DNA from: an uncultured bacterium
Lineage (GTDB): Bacteria; Bacillota_A; Clostridia; Lachnospirales; Lachnospiraceae
Length of the DNA: 29,545 nt
Assembly: GCA_905215045.1 (NCBI GenBank)
Contig: CAJMOO010000014.1
Span: 1 to 29,545, forward strand
Direction: 5' to 3'
Position 1 is the stretch's first letter; every line of letters begins with the position of its first letter. Shown here piece after piece: positions 1 through 8,900 of the stretch. Position numbers and translations under genes: made by a program. The notes under the pieces were generated by a model. That model did not search any database. It worked only from the letters and a program-made list of their open reading frames with translations, and had not been told where the DNA came from.

Positions 1-36
1 CTCTGGAGGCCGTGGGTTCGAATCCCATTACCCACC
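1..36 (+). tRNA. tRNA 3' part, probably tRNA-His (cut by window edge)
   Basis: Only the 3' half is present. The T arm is at 12-28 (GTGGG, loop TTCGAAT, CCCAT), followed by acceptor strand TACCCAC at 29-35 and discriminator C at 36. No CCA is encoded (CCT follows). A C73 discriminator, the GTGGGTTCGAATCCCA T arm and a CTCTGG anticodon 3' strand are what I recall for bacterial tRNA-His. The anticodon itself lies outside the window, so the identity is inferred. Confidence 0.7.
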
Positions 37-77
37 CTGTTATTTTGCTTATTTTTAGCTAAAAGACAATTATATAA

Positions 78-150
78 GGGTGTGTAGCTCAGGTGGTAGA
101 GCACTTGACTTTTAATCAAGTTGTCCGGGGTTCGAATCCCCGCACGCTCA
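78..150 (+). tRNA. tRNA-Lys (anticodon TTT)
   Basis: A full cloverleaf can be drawn. The acceptor is GGGTGTG (78-84) with CACGCTC (143-149), including two G-U pairs. The D stem is GCTC/GAGC, the anticodon stem CTTGA/TCAAG with loop CTTTTAA (anticodon TTT, decoding AAA/AAG), and the T arm CGGGG-TTCGAAT-CCCCG. The discriminator is A150. CCA is not encoded. It follows the preceding tRNA by about 41 bases and is probably the last of a tRNA cluster. Confidence 0.95.
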
Positions 151-164
151 CTTTTAATAGGAAG

Positions 165-203
165 AGACAGAGTTCTAAAGAGATTTAGGGTTCTGTCTTT
201 TTT
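165..203 (+). terminator. Rho-independent terminator of the tRNA cluster
   Basis: AGACAGA (165-171) pairs with TCTGTCT (192-198) and is followed by a run of T to 203. It ends the tRNA transcript 15 bases after tRNA-Lys. Confidence 0.75.
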
Positions 204-266
204 GTTATATCAACATACAAATTCTGCTATAGCCAAAAACTATATCAAACTAAAAGAAATACATAT

Positions 267-295
267 TTTACAAACCCTTAACCCGCTGTTATACT
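267..295 (+). promoter_or_regulatory. Sigma-A-type promoter of metQ
   Basis: TTTACA at 267-272, a 17-base spacer and TATACT at 290-295. The predicted start near 302 leaves a leader of about 65 bases. I find no SAM (S-box) or T-box signature in 205-368, although methionine uptake genes in this group often carry one. Confidence 0.65.
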
Positions 296-368
296 AAACT
301 CAATCAGTTGAAACAATAACATATAAATAACACAACAAAAATAATAGAAAGAGTATGAGGTGAAAAAT

Positions 369-1214
369 ATGAGAAAAGGAAAATTAAAAAAAGCACTCGC
401 ATTAGCACTAACAGGAGCAGTTATCATCGGAGCATTCGCAGGATGCGGAGCAAAGAAAGACAGCAGTGATAAGAAAGAAGAAACAAAGAAGATCGTCATT
501 GGAGCAAGCCCATCTCCACATGCAGACATCTTAAAAGTAGCAAAGAAAGAATTAAAGAAAGAAGGATACGAGTTAGAAATCAAAGAATATTCTGACTATG
601 TACAGCCAAATACAGCACTGGAATCTGGAGATTTGGATGCAAACTACTTCCAGCATAAACCATACTTAGATGACTTCAATAAACAGAAGAAGACACATTT
701 AGTATCTGCTGGAACAATCCATTATGAACCATTTGGAATCTTCCCAGGAAAAACAAAAACGTTAAAAGAGTTAAAAAAGGGTGCAACAGTTGCAGTTCCT
801 AATGATACAACAAATGAAGCAAGAGCATTATTACTATTACAGGATCAGGGGCTGATCAAATTAAAAGATGGTGCTGGATTAACAGCAACAAAGAAAGACA
901 TTGTAGAAAACAAAAAAGATTTAGCGATCAAAGAAATCGAAGCAGCACAGATTCCAAGATCATTAAAAGATGTTGATATCGCAGTTGTAAACGGAAACTA
1001 TGCATTAGAAGCAGGTTTGAAAGTTAACAAAGATGCATTAGCAACAGAAGATGCAGATTCTATCGGAGCTAAAACATATGGAAATGTTGTAGCTGTTAAA
1101 AAAGGAAATGAAAAATCTGCTGCAACAAAAGCACTGATCAAAGCATTAAAGAGCGATGAAGTGAAAAAATACATCAACGACAAATATGATGGAGCTGTTG
1201 TGCCTCTGTTCTAA
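369..1214 (+). CDS. metQ: Methionine ABC transporter substrate-binding lipoprotein (MetQ/NlpA family)
   Basis: This is the extracellular lipid-anchored binding protein that delivers methionine (possibly also D-methionine or a related amino acid) to MetNI. The chosen ATG at 369 has GAGGTG at 357-362 with a 6-base spacing. An in-frame GTG at 360 overlaps that ribosome site and is less likely. The product is 281 residues, the usual size. It has a Lys-rich start, a hydrophobic signal and a lipobox FAGC with Cys26, then a charged linker. The mature part opens with IVIGASPSPHADIL and contains ESGDLDANYFQHKPYL, both typical of the NLPA/lipoprotein-9 family. metN and metI follow, but a hairpin and about 200 bases separate them, so the binding protein may be made in excess. 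Substrate is inferred from family and context. Confidence 0.93.
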   Translation: MRKGKLKKALALALTGAVIIGAFAGCGAKKDSSDKKEETKKIVIGASPSPHADILKVAKKELKKEGYELEIKEYSDYVQPNTALESGDLDANYFQHKPYLDDFNKQKKTHLVSAGTIHYEPFGIFPGKTKTLKELKKGATVAVPNDTTNEARALLLLQDQGLIKLKDGAGLTATKKDIVENKKDLAIKEIEAAQIPRSLKDVDIAVVNGNYALEAGLKVNKDALATEDADSIGAKTYGNVVAVKKGNEKSAATKALIKALKSDEVKKYINDKYDGAVVPLF

Positions 1215-1296
1215 GAGTGTAATATAGATAAAAATCATAAGTATTTTATGGAAGAAGCAAGAAATTATTGAAAAAATCAACTGAAATTGTTATGAT

Positions 1297-1346
1297 TAAG
1301 CTATTGTCTGTCAGGAAACTGATGGTCAATAGCTTATCTGATTTTT
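1297..1346 (+). terminator. Hairpin between metQ and metN, probably a partial terminator or processing site
   Basis: TAAGCTATTG (1297-1306) pairs perfectly with CAATAGCTTA (1327-1336). Inside it, TCAG-GAAA-CTGA (1311-1322) forms a second small stem with a tetraloop. The trailing TCTGATTTTT has only five T, and not immediately after the stem, so termination would be leaky. This suits a locus where metQ is wanted in excess over metNI. Confidence 0.5.
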
Positions 1347-1418
1347 AAAGAATTATATAAGATAAAAGAAAAATCCGAATAAAGAGACGGGGACAATGAA
1401 TATAGAAAGGATAAAGTC

Positions 1419-2429
1419 ATGATTGAATTAAAAAATATAGATGTTACTTTCAAAAATGGCAGTCATGAATTCAAAGCGGTTGATAATGTAAGTTTAAAGA
1501 TCAACAAAGGAGAGATTTTTGGAATCGTAGGACCAAGTGGTGCTGGAAAGAGTACTCTTGTGCGTGTGATCAACCTGTTACAGAGACCAACGAATGGTGA
1601 AGTGATCATCGAAGGAGCTGATATTACAAAGTTTAATCGTAAACAATTGAGAAAAACAAGATTAAATATCGGAATGATCTTCCAGCATTTTAATCTGATC
1701 AGTGGATCAACGATCGCTGAGAATGTAGCATTTTCATTATATGCAAATAATTATCCAAAGGATAAGATTAAAGACAGAGTAAAAGAGCTCTTAGAGATCG
1801 TACATCTTCCAGAAAAGGCAGATGCATATCCAGCAAATTTAAGTGGAGGACAGAAACAGAGAGTTGCGATCGCAAGAGCTCTGGCGAATAATCCGGACAT
1901 CCTACTATGTGATGAAGCGACCTCTGCCTTGGATATTGAGAATACAGAGGAAATCGTAGAATTATTAAGAGAGATCAATGAAAAGACTCATATTACGATC
2001 GTGTTTATCACACATGAGATGGATGTAGCAAAAAAATTATTTGATCGTATCGCATTTATGGAAGATGGGCAATTAAAAGAAGTCACAGATATTTATTCTG
2101 CATTTGCAGATCCAAAATCAGATATCGCAAAGAGTCTCGTGCAGCGTGTATTAAATGTAGAAGTGCCAGAAGGATTAAGAGCAAAACCGAATGAAGAGAT
2201 TCTTCGTTTAAGCTATACAGGAGATGATTCTTATGATCCTGTGATCAGTGTTGCTTCTAAAAATTATGATATCACAATGGATATCATCAATGGTAAAGTT
2301 GATTATATCAGAAATAAACCATTCGGTATGCTGATCGTTATCTTACGCGGAGAAGATGAGGAACGTAAGAAAGCATTAGAGTATATCAGCAAGAATGTAT
2401 ACAAATTAGAAAGGTTAGGAGGAAGATAA
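1419..2429 (+). CDS. metN: Methionine ABC transporter ATP-binding protein MetN
   Basis: This is the cytoplasmic ATPase that powers methionine import with MetI and MetQ. It has 336 residues, normal for the family. Walker A GPSGAGKST is at 38-46, the Q-loop at IGMIFQHFNL, the signature LSGGQKQR at 141-148, Walker B ILLCDE ending at 166 and the H-loop in VFITHEMD. The C-terminal part from about residue 265 looks like the NIL (ACT-like) domain that binds methionine and gives trans-inhibition in MetN, separating this from general amino-acid ATPases. AAAGG at 1406-1410 sets the start. metI begins one base after the stop, so the two are surely co-translated. Confidence 0.95.
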   Translation: MIELKNIDVTFKNGSHEFKAVDNVSLKINKGEIFGIVGPSGAGKSTLVRVINLLQRPTNGEVIIEGADITKFNRKQLRKTRLNIGMIFQHFNLISGSTIAENVAFSLYANNYPKDKIKDRVKELLEIVHLPEKADAYPANLSGGQKQRVAIARALANNPDILLCDEATSALDIENTEEIVELLREINEKTHITIVFITHEMDVAKKLFDRIAFMEDGQLKEVTDIYSAFADPKSDIAKSLVQRVLNVEVPEGLRAKPNEEILRLSYTGDDSYDPVISVASKNYDITMDIINGKVDYIRNKPFGMLIVILRGEDEERKKALEYISKNVYKLERLGGR

Positions 2430-2430
2430 T

Positions 2431-3093
2431 ATGAATGAAACAATGGAAATCATCCAGTCAGAATTTGCCCAGGCATCCTTTGAGACCTTTGAGATGGTAC
2501 TGATCTCTATGATCGCAGCGGCAGTACTTGGTACAATTTTAGGACTGGTTCTGCACCTGGCATCCAATCCGATTTTTTATAAAAACAGAGTTGTCAATGG
2601 AATCACAGGAACGATCATCAATGTGATCCGTTCCCTTCCATTTATCATCCTGATCATCGTATTACAGCCATTAGCAAGACTGGTTGTAGGAACAAGTATC
2701 GGGCCGATCGCGGCATCTGTATCCTTGGCGATCGCAGCGATCGCGTTCTATGCAAGACTTGTGGAAGGTGCGTTTAGTGAAGTTGATAAAGGTGTGATCG
2801 AAGCAGCGGTTGCAACAGGAGCAAGTACATCTTTGATCATCCGTAAAGTATTATTCGTAGAAGCAACACCAGCACTGGTTCGTGCGTTGACAGTCACATT
2901 CGTAAGTGTTATTGGATATTCTGCAATGGCAGGAGCTGTCGGCGGCGGTGGAATCGGTAACCTTGCGATCATGTATGGATATAACCGTTACCAGACAGGT
3001 GTCTTATTAGTGACAGTTGTTGCGTTAGTGATCATCGTTCAGGTAGGACAGTGGATCGGAGATAAGATCGCACTGAAACTTACAAGAAAATAA
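2431..3093 (+). CDS. metI: Methionine ABC transporter permease MetI
   Basis: This is the membrane channel of the methionine importer. It has 220 residues with about five hydrophobic helices and belongs to the binding-protein-dependent permease family. The EAA-type loop that docks on MetN is visible around EAAVATGASTSLIIRKVLF. The glycine-rich GAVGGGGIGNLAI after it is typical of MetI. AGGAGG at 2418-2423, within the metN end, is its ribosome site, and the genes are separated by one base. No clear terminator follows. The next 100 bases are AT-rich up to the lipoprotein gene. Confidence 0.94.
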   Translation: MNETMEIIQSEFAQASFETFEMVLISMIAAAVLGTILGLVLHLASNPIFYKNRVVNGITGTIINVIRSLPFIILIIVLQPLARLVVGTSIGPIAASVSLAIAAIAFYARLVEGAFSEVDKGVIEAAVATGASTSLIIRKVLFVEATPALVRALTVTFVSVIGYSAMAGAVGGGGIGNLAIMYGYNRYQTGVLLVTVVALVIIVQVGQWIGDKIALKLTRK

Positions 3094-3192
3094 GATCAGA
3101 CAAAATAAAATTTTTCATATCAAAATAAATATTTTCTTTTCTTCTGGACAGAATATAAGTATCAAGATGTTAAGAAGAAAAGGAGATACAAG

Positions 3193-3678
3193 ATGAAAAA
3201 GACGATCAAACTTACCAGTCTTATGTTTGCACTTGTGCTTGCAGTATCTGTAGTGTTTACCGGATGCGGCAATGGCAGAAAAGATTCCACAACCAAAGGC
3301 ACGACGGAGAATAACAATGCATCAACCTCAACGGCAGACAATCTTGCCGATGACGCAGCAGATGCGGTTGATGATGTAGCCGACGGAGTTGGAGATGCAG
3401 TCGATGACGTGGTAAATGGATTTGATAACTATGATGATGCACATGATTATTTATTAAACCGTTTGCAGACAGACGACAAAGACGGCAAATACGAAGTGCG
3501 TAATGAGACGAGAGACGAACAGGAATACAAAGACGGAGCCAGTGGATATCATTTTGAAATCTACGATGCATCCGATGATTCCGGTAAGAAATATGGAGAT
3601 TTCTATGTAGATAAAGACAATGGAAAGATCTACAAACGAAATACAAAAACAGAGAAATTAGAAGAATACAAGAAATAA
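3193..3678 (+). CDS. Small acidic lipoprotein of unknown function
   Basis: The 161-residue product is predicted to be anchored outside the membrane. A signal peptide ends in lipobox VFTGC with Cys25, then a Ser/Thr/Asn linker. A very acidic amphipathic stretch (about 52-78) is built of repeating DDxADxVDD-like units. A compact C-terminal part (about 80-155) has alternating strands (YHFEIYDA, YGDFYVDKDNGKIYKR). The C-terminal half, with a Lys/Tyr-rich last strand, reminds me of small PepSY-like or inhibitor-like periplasmic folds, but I do not recognise the family. AAAGGAG at about 3179-3185 gives a good start. A strong terminator follows directly, so it probably forms a single-gene unit or the tail of metNI. 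Confidence 0.8.
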   Translation: MKKTIKLTSLMFALVLAVSVVFTGCGNGRKDSTTKGTTENNNASTSTADNLADDAADAVDDVADGVGDAVDDVVNGFDNYDDAHDYLLNRLQTDDKDGKYEVRNETRDEQEYKDGASGYHFEIYDASDDSGKKYGDFYVDKDNGKIYKRNTKTEKLEEYKK

Positions 3679-3681
3679 AAT

Positions 3682-3716
3682 AAAAGGCACAGGAACACCG
3701 AATCCTGTGCCTTTTT
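3682..3716 (+). terminator. Rho-independent terminator after the acidic lipoprotein gene
   Basis: A perfect 13-bp stem, AAAAGGCACAGGA (3682-3694) with TCCTGTGCCTTTT (3703-3715), an 8-base loop and a T tract. The A-run on the left means it could also work on the minus strand. Confidence 0.9.
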
Positions 3717-3806
3717 ATTTTGCAGGAAAATTTCAAAAACAGGCTTCTTCCTTGAAAATGTAAAAACTATATGAAATAGGATAAGAAAAACTTAAGAAAA
3801 AAATTC

Positions 3807-3836
3807 TAGACAGATTTTATGATTATGTTGTTTAAT
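3807..3836 (+). promoter_or_regulatory. Possible promoter of the GT-C-like membrane protein gene
   Basis: TAGACA at 3807-3812, an 18-base spacer and TTTAAT at 3831-3836. The leader then holds a small GCTGC-GAAA-GCAGC hairpin (3855-3868) with no effective T tract before the ribosome site. This is a moderate match only. Confidence 0.35.
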
Positions 3837-3900
3837 ATTAAAAGAGGGATTTAAGCTGCGAAAGCAGCGTTTGATACAATAAGGATAAAAGGAGTAAGTT

Positions 3901-5409
3901 ATGAAAGCTTTAAAATCACTTTATCGCATATCAAATGGTATGATATATACTATTTCTTTTGTGATACTCGCAATTCTCACAATGACCAATCTAAGATTTT
4001 CCACTTATGTTATGAATATCAAAGAACATATTAGTATCCGTGATACCAATCTGTTTATGACAGCTGTGTTTTTGATTGGAATTATGGTGTTATTTTATGT
4101 ATTGTTTAAGTATTCAGATAGAATTGATGAGAGAAAATTGTTTCTTATTTTCACGATTGTGTATCTTTTGGCAGGAATTTATGTGATCGTTAATATAAAT
4201 TCTGTATTACGATACGATGCACTGTCTGTGCATAAAGCATCTGTTGCGATGCATCATGGAAATTTTTCGACGATGAATAAGGGGCATTATACCTACAGGT
4301 ATCCCCATCAGATCGGATTTTTGATATATGAGTATATACTGGGATTTATAAGTCATGATGCCAAGCTGCTGTTTGGGATCAATCTTGCAGCAATCTTTGG
4401 TATTAATTATTTTGTGTATAAGATTACGAAAGAGATATTTGACGATCAACATAAAGTCAATCTTACAGCGATTACATTGAGTTTCTTGTTTTTGCCGCAG
4501 TTTTTCTTTCTTACATTTGCATACGGATTGATTCCGGGATTTTTCCTTTTGACAGCAGGAGTCTATAATCTTTTGGCCGCTGTCAGGACAAAAGAGCATA
4601 AATATAAGATTTTAAGCAGTATCTTTCTGACGATGGCAGTCCTTATGAAGAAAAATTTTATTATAGCGTTGGCAGCATGTCTTTGTTATCTTCTTTTGCA
4701 GTATTTCAAAGAAAATAACAAAAATTACTTAAAGTTTATGGTGCTGCTTATCGTGATGTTTGTTGCAGGAAAGATGGTTATGACAACAGGATTTGAGGCG
4801 GCTACAGGCAAAAAAGTAAGCAAAGGAGTGCCGAGTATCTTATGGGTTGCCATGGGAACAGACCCGGATAATCATGTCCGTTCTGGAGGATGGTATAACA
4901 GAAAATATATCGATGTCTATGTAAACAAGCATTATGACAGGGAAAAAGCAGCCAGACAAGGAGAAAAGATGGTGTCTGGTTACATGGAACACTACAGGAG
5001 ACATCCACAGAAAGCTTATAAATTCTTCAGCAGAAAACTTATAACAACATGGACAGACCCATTATATGAATCTGTCTTTTCAGGACCGAAAGCGGAAGCC
5101 GGACAACATGTAAAGACAAAGCAGCTTCACCGGTTATTTAATGATGAAAAATATGATACATTTCTTTATATTGGAATGAAAGCGTATATTATTTTTCTTC
5201 TGGCAGCGGTATGGATTTTTGGAATGAGGTATTTAAAAGAATACGACAAAGCAGCACTTGGACTGATCTTTTTGATCGGTGGATTTTTGTTCCATCTGTT
5301 CTGGGAGACAAAAGGCCAGTATGTATATCCATATATTTTTATGCAGATACCGGCGGCAGCTTATGCGGTCACACGATTTTATGAGAGAATTTCAGCGAAA
5401 AGTAAATAA
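3901..5409 (+). CDS. Polytopic membrane protein, probable GT-C family glycosyltransferase
   Basis: The 502-residue protein has about ten hydrophobic segments between residues 12 and 300 and three more after 415. A long hydrophilic loop at about 300-410 is presumably extracytoplasmic. After the third segment lies RYDALSVHKAS with Asp106, then YRYPHQIG at 132-139. An acidic residue in the first outer loop and a Tyr-Pro motif shortly after it are typical of GT-C enzymes that use polyprenyl-phosphate sugars (PMT/ArnT-like). Function as a cell-surface sugar transferase is therefore inferred, and acceptor and donor are unknown. Ribosome site AAAGGAG lies 5' of the ATG. It stands alone, between two terminators, with no glycan genes nearby. 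It could instead be a membrane protein of another polytopic family. Confidence 0.7.
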   Translation: MKALKSLYRISNGMIYTISFVILAILTMTNLRFSTYVMNIKEHISIRDTNLFMTAVFLIGIMVLFYVLFKYSDRIDERKLFLIFTIVYLLAGIYVIVNINSVLRYDALSVHKASVAMHHGNFSTMNKGHYTYRYPHQIGFLIYEYILGFISHDAKLLFGINLAAIFGINYFVYKITKEIFDDQHKVNLTAITLSFLFLPQFFFLTFAYGLIPGFFLLTAGVYNLLAAVRTKEHKYKILSSIFLTMAVLMKKNFIIALAACLCYLLLQYFKENNKNYLKFMVLLIVMFVAGKMVMTTGFEAATGKKVSKGVPSILWVAMGTDPDNHVRSGGWYNRKYIDVYVNKHYDREKAARQGEKMVSGYMEHYRRHPQKAYKFFSRKLITTWTDPLYESVFSGPKAEAGQHVKTKQLHRLFNDEKYDTFLYIGMKAYIIFLLAAVWIFGMRYLKEYDKAALGLIFLIGGFLFHLFWETKGQYVYPYIFMQIPAAAYAVTRFYERISAKSK

Positions 5410-5430
5410 TAAAAATGAATGATACAAGAG

Positions 5431-5461
5431 CGGTACAGGAAATCATTCCTGTGCCGTTTTT
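5431..5461 (+). terminator. Terminator shared by convergent genes at 5409 and 5443
   Basis: CGGTACAGGA (5431-5440) pairs with TCCTGTGCCG (5447-5456), one U-G pair, followed by TTTTT. It overlaps the last codons of the minus-strand gene, so it serves the plus-strand gene. Confidence 0.85.
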
Positions 5462-5877
5462 AATGCATTTTTAACTGCCTGCTTTAATAAGGTGTTTGTA
5501 TACTGGCTCTGACCGTTAAACTTGACTTCATCAATACTGTTTACTTTTGGAAGCTGCTTGTTGATCTCATTTAAGGATGGTTCAACGAGAGGATACATGG
5601 TTTTGATGGATTTATTTAAATGCTTCAGGGAAACATGCTGAGGTTTTCCGTTCTTTACAGTGACCTGAAGTTCGAGTTCATTTTCGCCAAGTTTTAATGG
5701 AGAGGTATAAACTCCCTGTGCGTAACCGGAAGTTTCTTTTGCTTTTTTGGATGATTTATGTGTTGGTACAAACATAAAGATCAAAAGCAGGATCAAAAGA
5801 ATCCCAAGTAAAATAAAAATTCCGGTGTAAATTAGTTCCCGTGCTTTAAATACGACGATTTTCGTTTTTGATGACAT
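5443..5877 (-). CDS. Single-pass membrane protein with FMN-binding-like extracytoplasmic domain
   Basis: The start at 5877 has a perfect GGAGGATA ribosome site (5881-5888 on plus), giving 144 residues. A longer frame up to 5916 lacks one. One membrane helix lies at about 15-37 (IFILLGILLILLLIFMFV) with basic residues before it. The outer domain starts GYAQGVYTSPL, continues ELELQVTVKNGKPQHVSL and ends QYTNTLLKQAVKNALKTA. This is the order of an FMN_bind domain: a GxYTG-like opening, a V.V.NGKI strand and a final AV..AL helix. The usual [S/D]GAT-S/T motif carrying covalent FMN is replaced by NGQSQYTN, so flavin binding is doubtful. Function is unknown; a non-covalent or degenerate relative is the simplest reading. 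It is divergent from addB. Confidence 0.72.
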   Translation of the reverse strand: MSSKTKIVVFKARELIYTGIFILLGILLILLLIFMFVPTHKSSKKAKETSGYAQGVYTSPLKLGENELELQVTVKNGKPQHVSLKHLNKSIKTMYPLVEPSLNEINKQLPKVNSIDEVKFNGQSQYTNTLLKQAVKNALKTAQE

Positions 5878-5938
5878 AGTTATCCTCCTAAAAGATTCTA
5901 TCTGTATTTTATGCATGGGAAGCTGCGGTTAGAACATC

Positions 5939-5967
5939 TTTACGGAAAATAAAGGATAGGATATAAT
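5939..5967 (+). promoter_or_regulatory. Sigma-A promoter of the addB-addA unit
   Basis: TTTACG at 5939-5944, exactly 17 bases, and a perfect TATAAT at 5962-5967. The addB start is 28 bases further on, with GGAGGA at 5983-5988. Confidence 0.75.
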
Positions 5968-5994
5968 AAAATGATATAAAACGGAGGAAAAGAT

Positions 5995-8900
5995 ATGGCA
6001 TTACAGTTTATATTAGGATCTTCAAGATCCGGAAAAACGAATTTTATCTATGAGCAGATGATCAAAGACTCCATGGAACATGAGGATGAGGAGTTTTTCT
6101 TTATCGTACCAGACCAGTCAACGCTGAATGCGCAAAGACAGCTTGTAGAAAGACATCCACGTCATGGGACGTTTAATATTGATGTGGTTGGATTTTTTCG
6201 TCTGACGTATCGTGTTTTTGAAGAATTATCATATATACCAAAGGATCTGTTAGAAGATGAAGGAAAATCCATGGTCATAAGAAAGATCATGGAGCAGCAT
6301 AAAGACGAACTGAAGGTCTTTGGATCAAGCATGAAAAAACAGGGATTTATTGATGAGCTGAAGTCATTTTTTGCAGAGGTATATCAGTATGATGTGTCCA
6401 TGGATGATCTTAGAAAGATCACGGATGCAATGAAAGAAGAAGGACTGCGTTCCAAGATGGATGATATCCTTCTTGTCATGGATCAATTTGAAGATTATAT
6501 CAAAGAACGATATTTGATCTCGGAACAGCTTCTGGATGTGCTGGCTCAAAAGATCGATCAGTCCAAAAAACTTAAGGATGCAACATTTTATCTCGATGGT
6601 TTTACGGGATTTACACCGATTCAGAGAAAGGTTTTAGAGAAACTGTTAAAGATCGGTAAAAATGTCTATGTTGGACTGACCTTGGATGGACGTTATGTCA
6701 GAAGCCAGTATCGGGAATATGAACTATTTGCCATGTCAAAAAAAGAAAAATACGAACTGATCAAGCTGGCACAGGAGGCAGGAACACCAGTTATGCCGGA
6801 TATCATATGCTGGCCGGATGAAAGAGATTCGAAGGAATTAAGGCATTTGGAACAAAATATCGAAAGATATCCATATGAGACATATCAGGAAGCACCACAA
6901 GACATAAAGATCCGCTGTTTTATGAATCCAAGACAGGAAAGCAGAGCCGTGGCAAATGAGATCGAACGATTTGTCAGGGAAGAGGGATACCGATATAAAG
7001 ACATTGTTGTATTGACAGCGGACCTTGACAGTTATCAAAATGAACTGGAAAAAAGTTTTGATGACCTGCATATTCCATATTTTGTGGATGTGAACCGAAA
7101 GCTTCTAAACAATCCATGTATTGAGACACTTCTGTCCGTTCTTAAGATGATCCAGAAAGACTTCTCGTATGACATGGTATTTCGATATTTAAAATCAGGA
7201 TTTTCAAATTTTACAATGGAAGAAGCTGATTTTCTCGAAAATTATGTGCTGGCATGCGGAGTCCGTGGATTTGCAAGATGGAACCGTCCGTTTACGTCGA
7301 AACTTTTCTCGGACGAGGAGATACAGAGAGCAGAAGAATTAAGAATCCGGTTTATCGAAGAAGTCAAGGAATTAAAGACAGGATTAAAACGCCGTGGAAG
7401 TACTGTAAAGAGGAAACTTATTTATCTGTATGAATTTCTGGAAATGCTTGATGTGGAAGGAAAGATGGAAAAGAAGCGGGAGATGTTTGAGGAGAAAGGA
7501 GATCTGATCCAGGCAGCGACGTATGCGAAGGTATATGATCAGGTGATCGATCTGTTAGAACAGATGGCAGAGATCTTGGGAGATGAAAAACTTTCTTATG
7601 ATGATTTCCTCAGTGTCCTTGAAAGTGGTCTGGAAGAGATGCAGATCGGTGTGATCCCGCCGAGTCTTGACCAGGTTGTGATCGGTGACATGAAACGAAC
7701 GAGAACAGAGGAAGTAAAGATCTTGTTTTTCCTAGGTGTCAATGAAGGTGTGATCCCGGCAGCAAATGATGGAGGCGGAGTAGTCAGTGATCATCAGAGA
7801 GAAATCCTTCAAAATTACGGGGTAAGTCTCGCACCGGGTGCCAAACAGTCTGCATATATGGAGCAGTTTTATTTATATCTTACGGTATCAAAACCATCAG
7901 ACCGCCTGTATCTGTCCTATCGTATGATGGATGCAGCAGGTAATAATAACCGTCCATCATATTTTATTGAAAGAATCTTACGTATCTTTCCGAAATTAAA
8001 AGTTCAGGTACAGGAAGAGGAGATAAAGACTGGATATACAAAGGAAGAAGCGCTGGATCAGATGATTCTTTGTCTGCAGGAGATAGAACTTACGAAAGAA
8101 GATGAAACACCGGATCAAATGAGATGGATGCAGACGTTATATCATGCATTGAAAGGCATGGAACCAGTTACGGAATATGTGGATGCCAGATTTTACACGA
8201 ATGAGGCATTGCCGCTTAGCAAGAAACTGATTCATGAACTCTATGGAGATACGATTTCTGGAAGCGTGACAAGGATGGAGAAATTTGCCGGATGTGCATT
8301 CTCTCATTTTATGCAGTATGGACTGAAGCTTCGCAAACGTCTGGTACATGAAATCCTGCCGACAGATATGGGAAAAGTATTTCATAAGACGATGGAACTT
8401 GTCGGAAAGCGCAGTGACTGGAAGTTTGCAGATGATGAGTCAAGGGATGAATTCGTGGAAGCTATGGTAGAGCAGGCAGTGACAGATGTTCAAAAAGAAC
8501 TTTTTGAGAGCAGTCATAGGAACGAATACGTTTTAGAACGAATGAAACGTATTTCAAAGCGCGCAGTGTGGGCGATGGAACAGCACATTAAGAGGGGCGA
8601 TTTCACGCCGGAAGAATATGAGATTGCTTTTGGAGAAGAAAATCATCTGGATTCCATGACATTTGCATTGGAGGACGGTGAGAAAATGATCTTTTCCGGT
8701 GTGGTAGACCGCATGGACAGTGTGGAAGATGAAGAAAATAAATACTTAAAGATCATTGATTATAAATCAGGAAAACAAAAATTTGATTTCGCGAAGATTT
8801 TTCATGGACTGCAGATGCAGCTGATCATTTATATGAATGCGATGATGGAATTATATGAAAAGAAAAGCGGCAAGAGAGTCTATCCGGCTGGAATGTTTTA

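Noticed and set aside
205..368. SAM riboswitch or T-box in front of metQ
   Set aside because: No S-box core, no T-box AGGGTGG-type sequence and no leader terminator. The leader from the predicted start is only about 65 bases.
3257..3736. 159-residue open frame on the minus strand
   Set aside because: It is His/Arg/Leu-rich, has no ribosome site and lies opposite the lipoprotein gene and its terminator: a shadow of the acidic GAC/GAT-rich coding strand.
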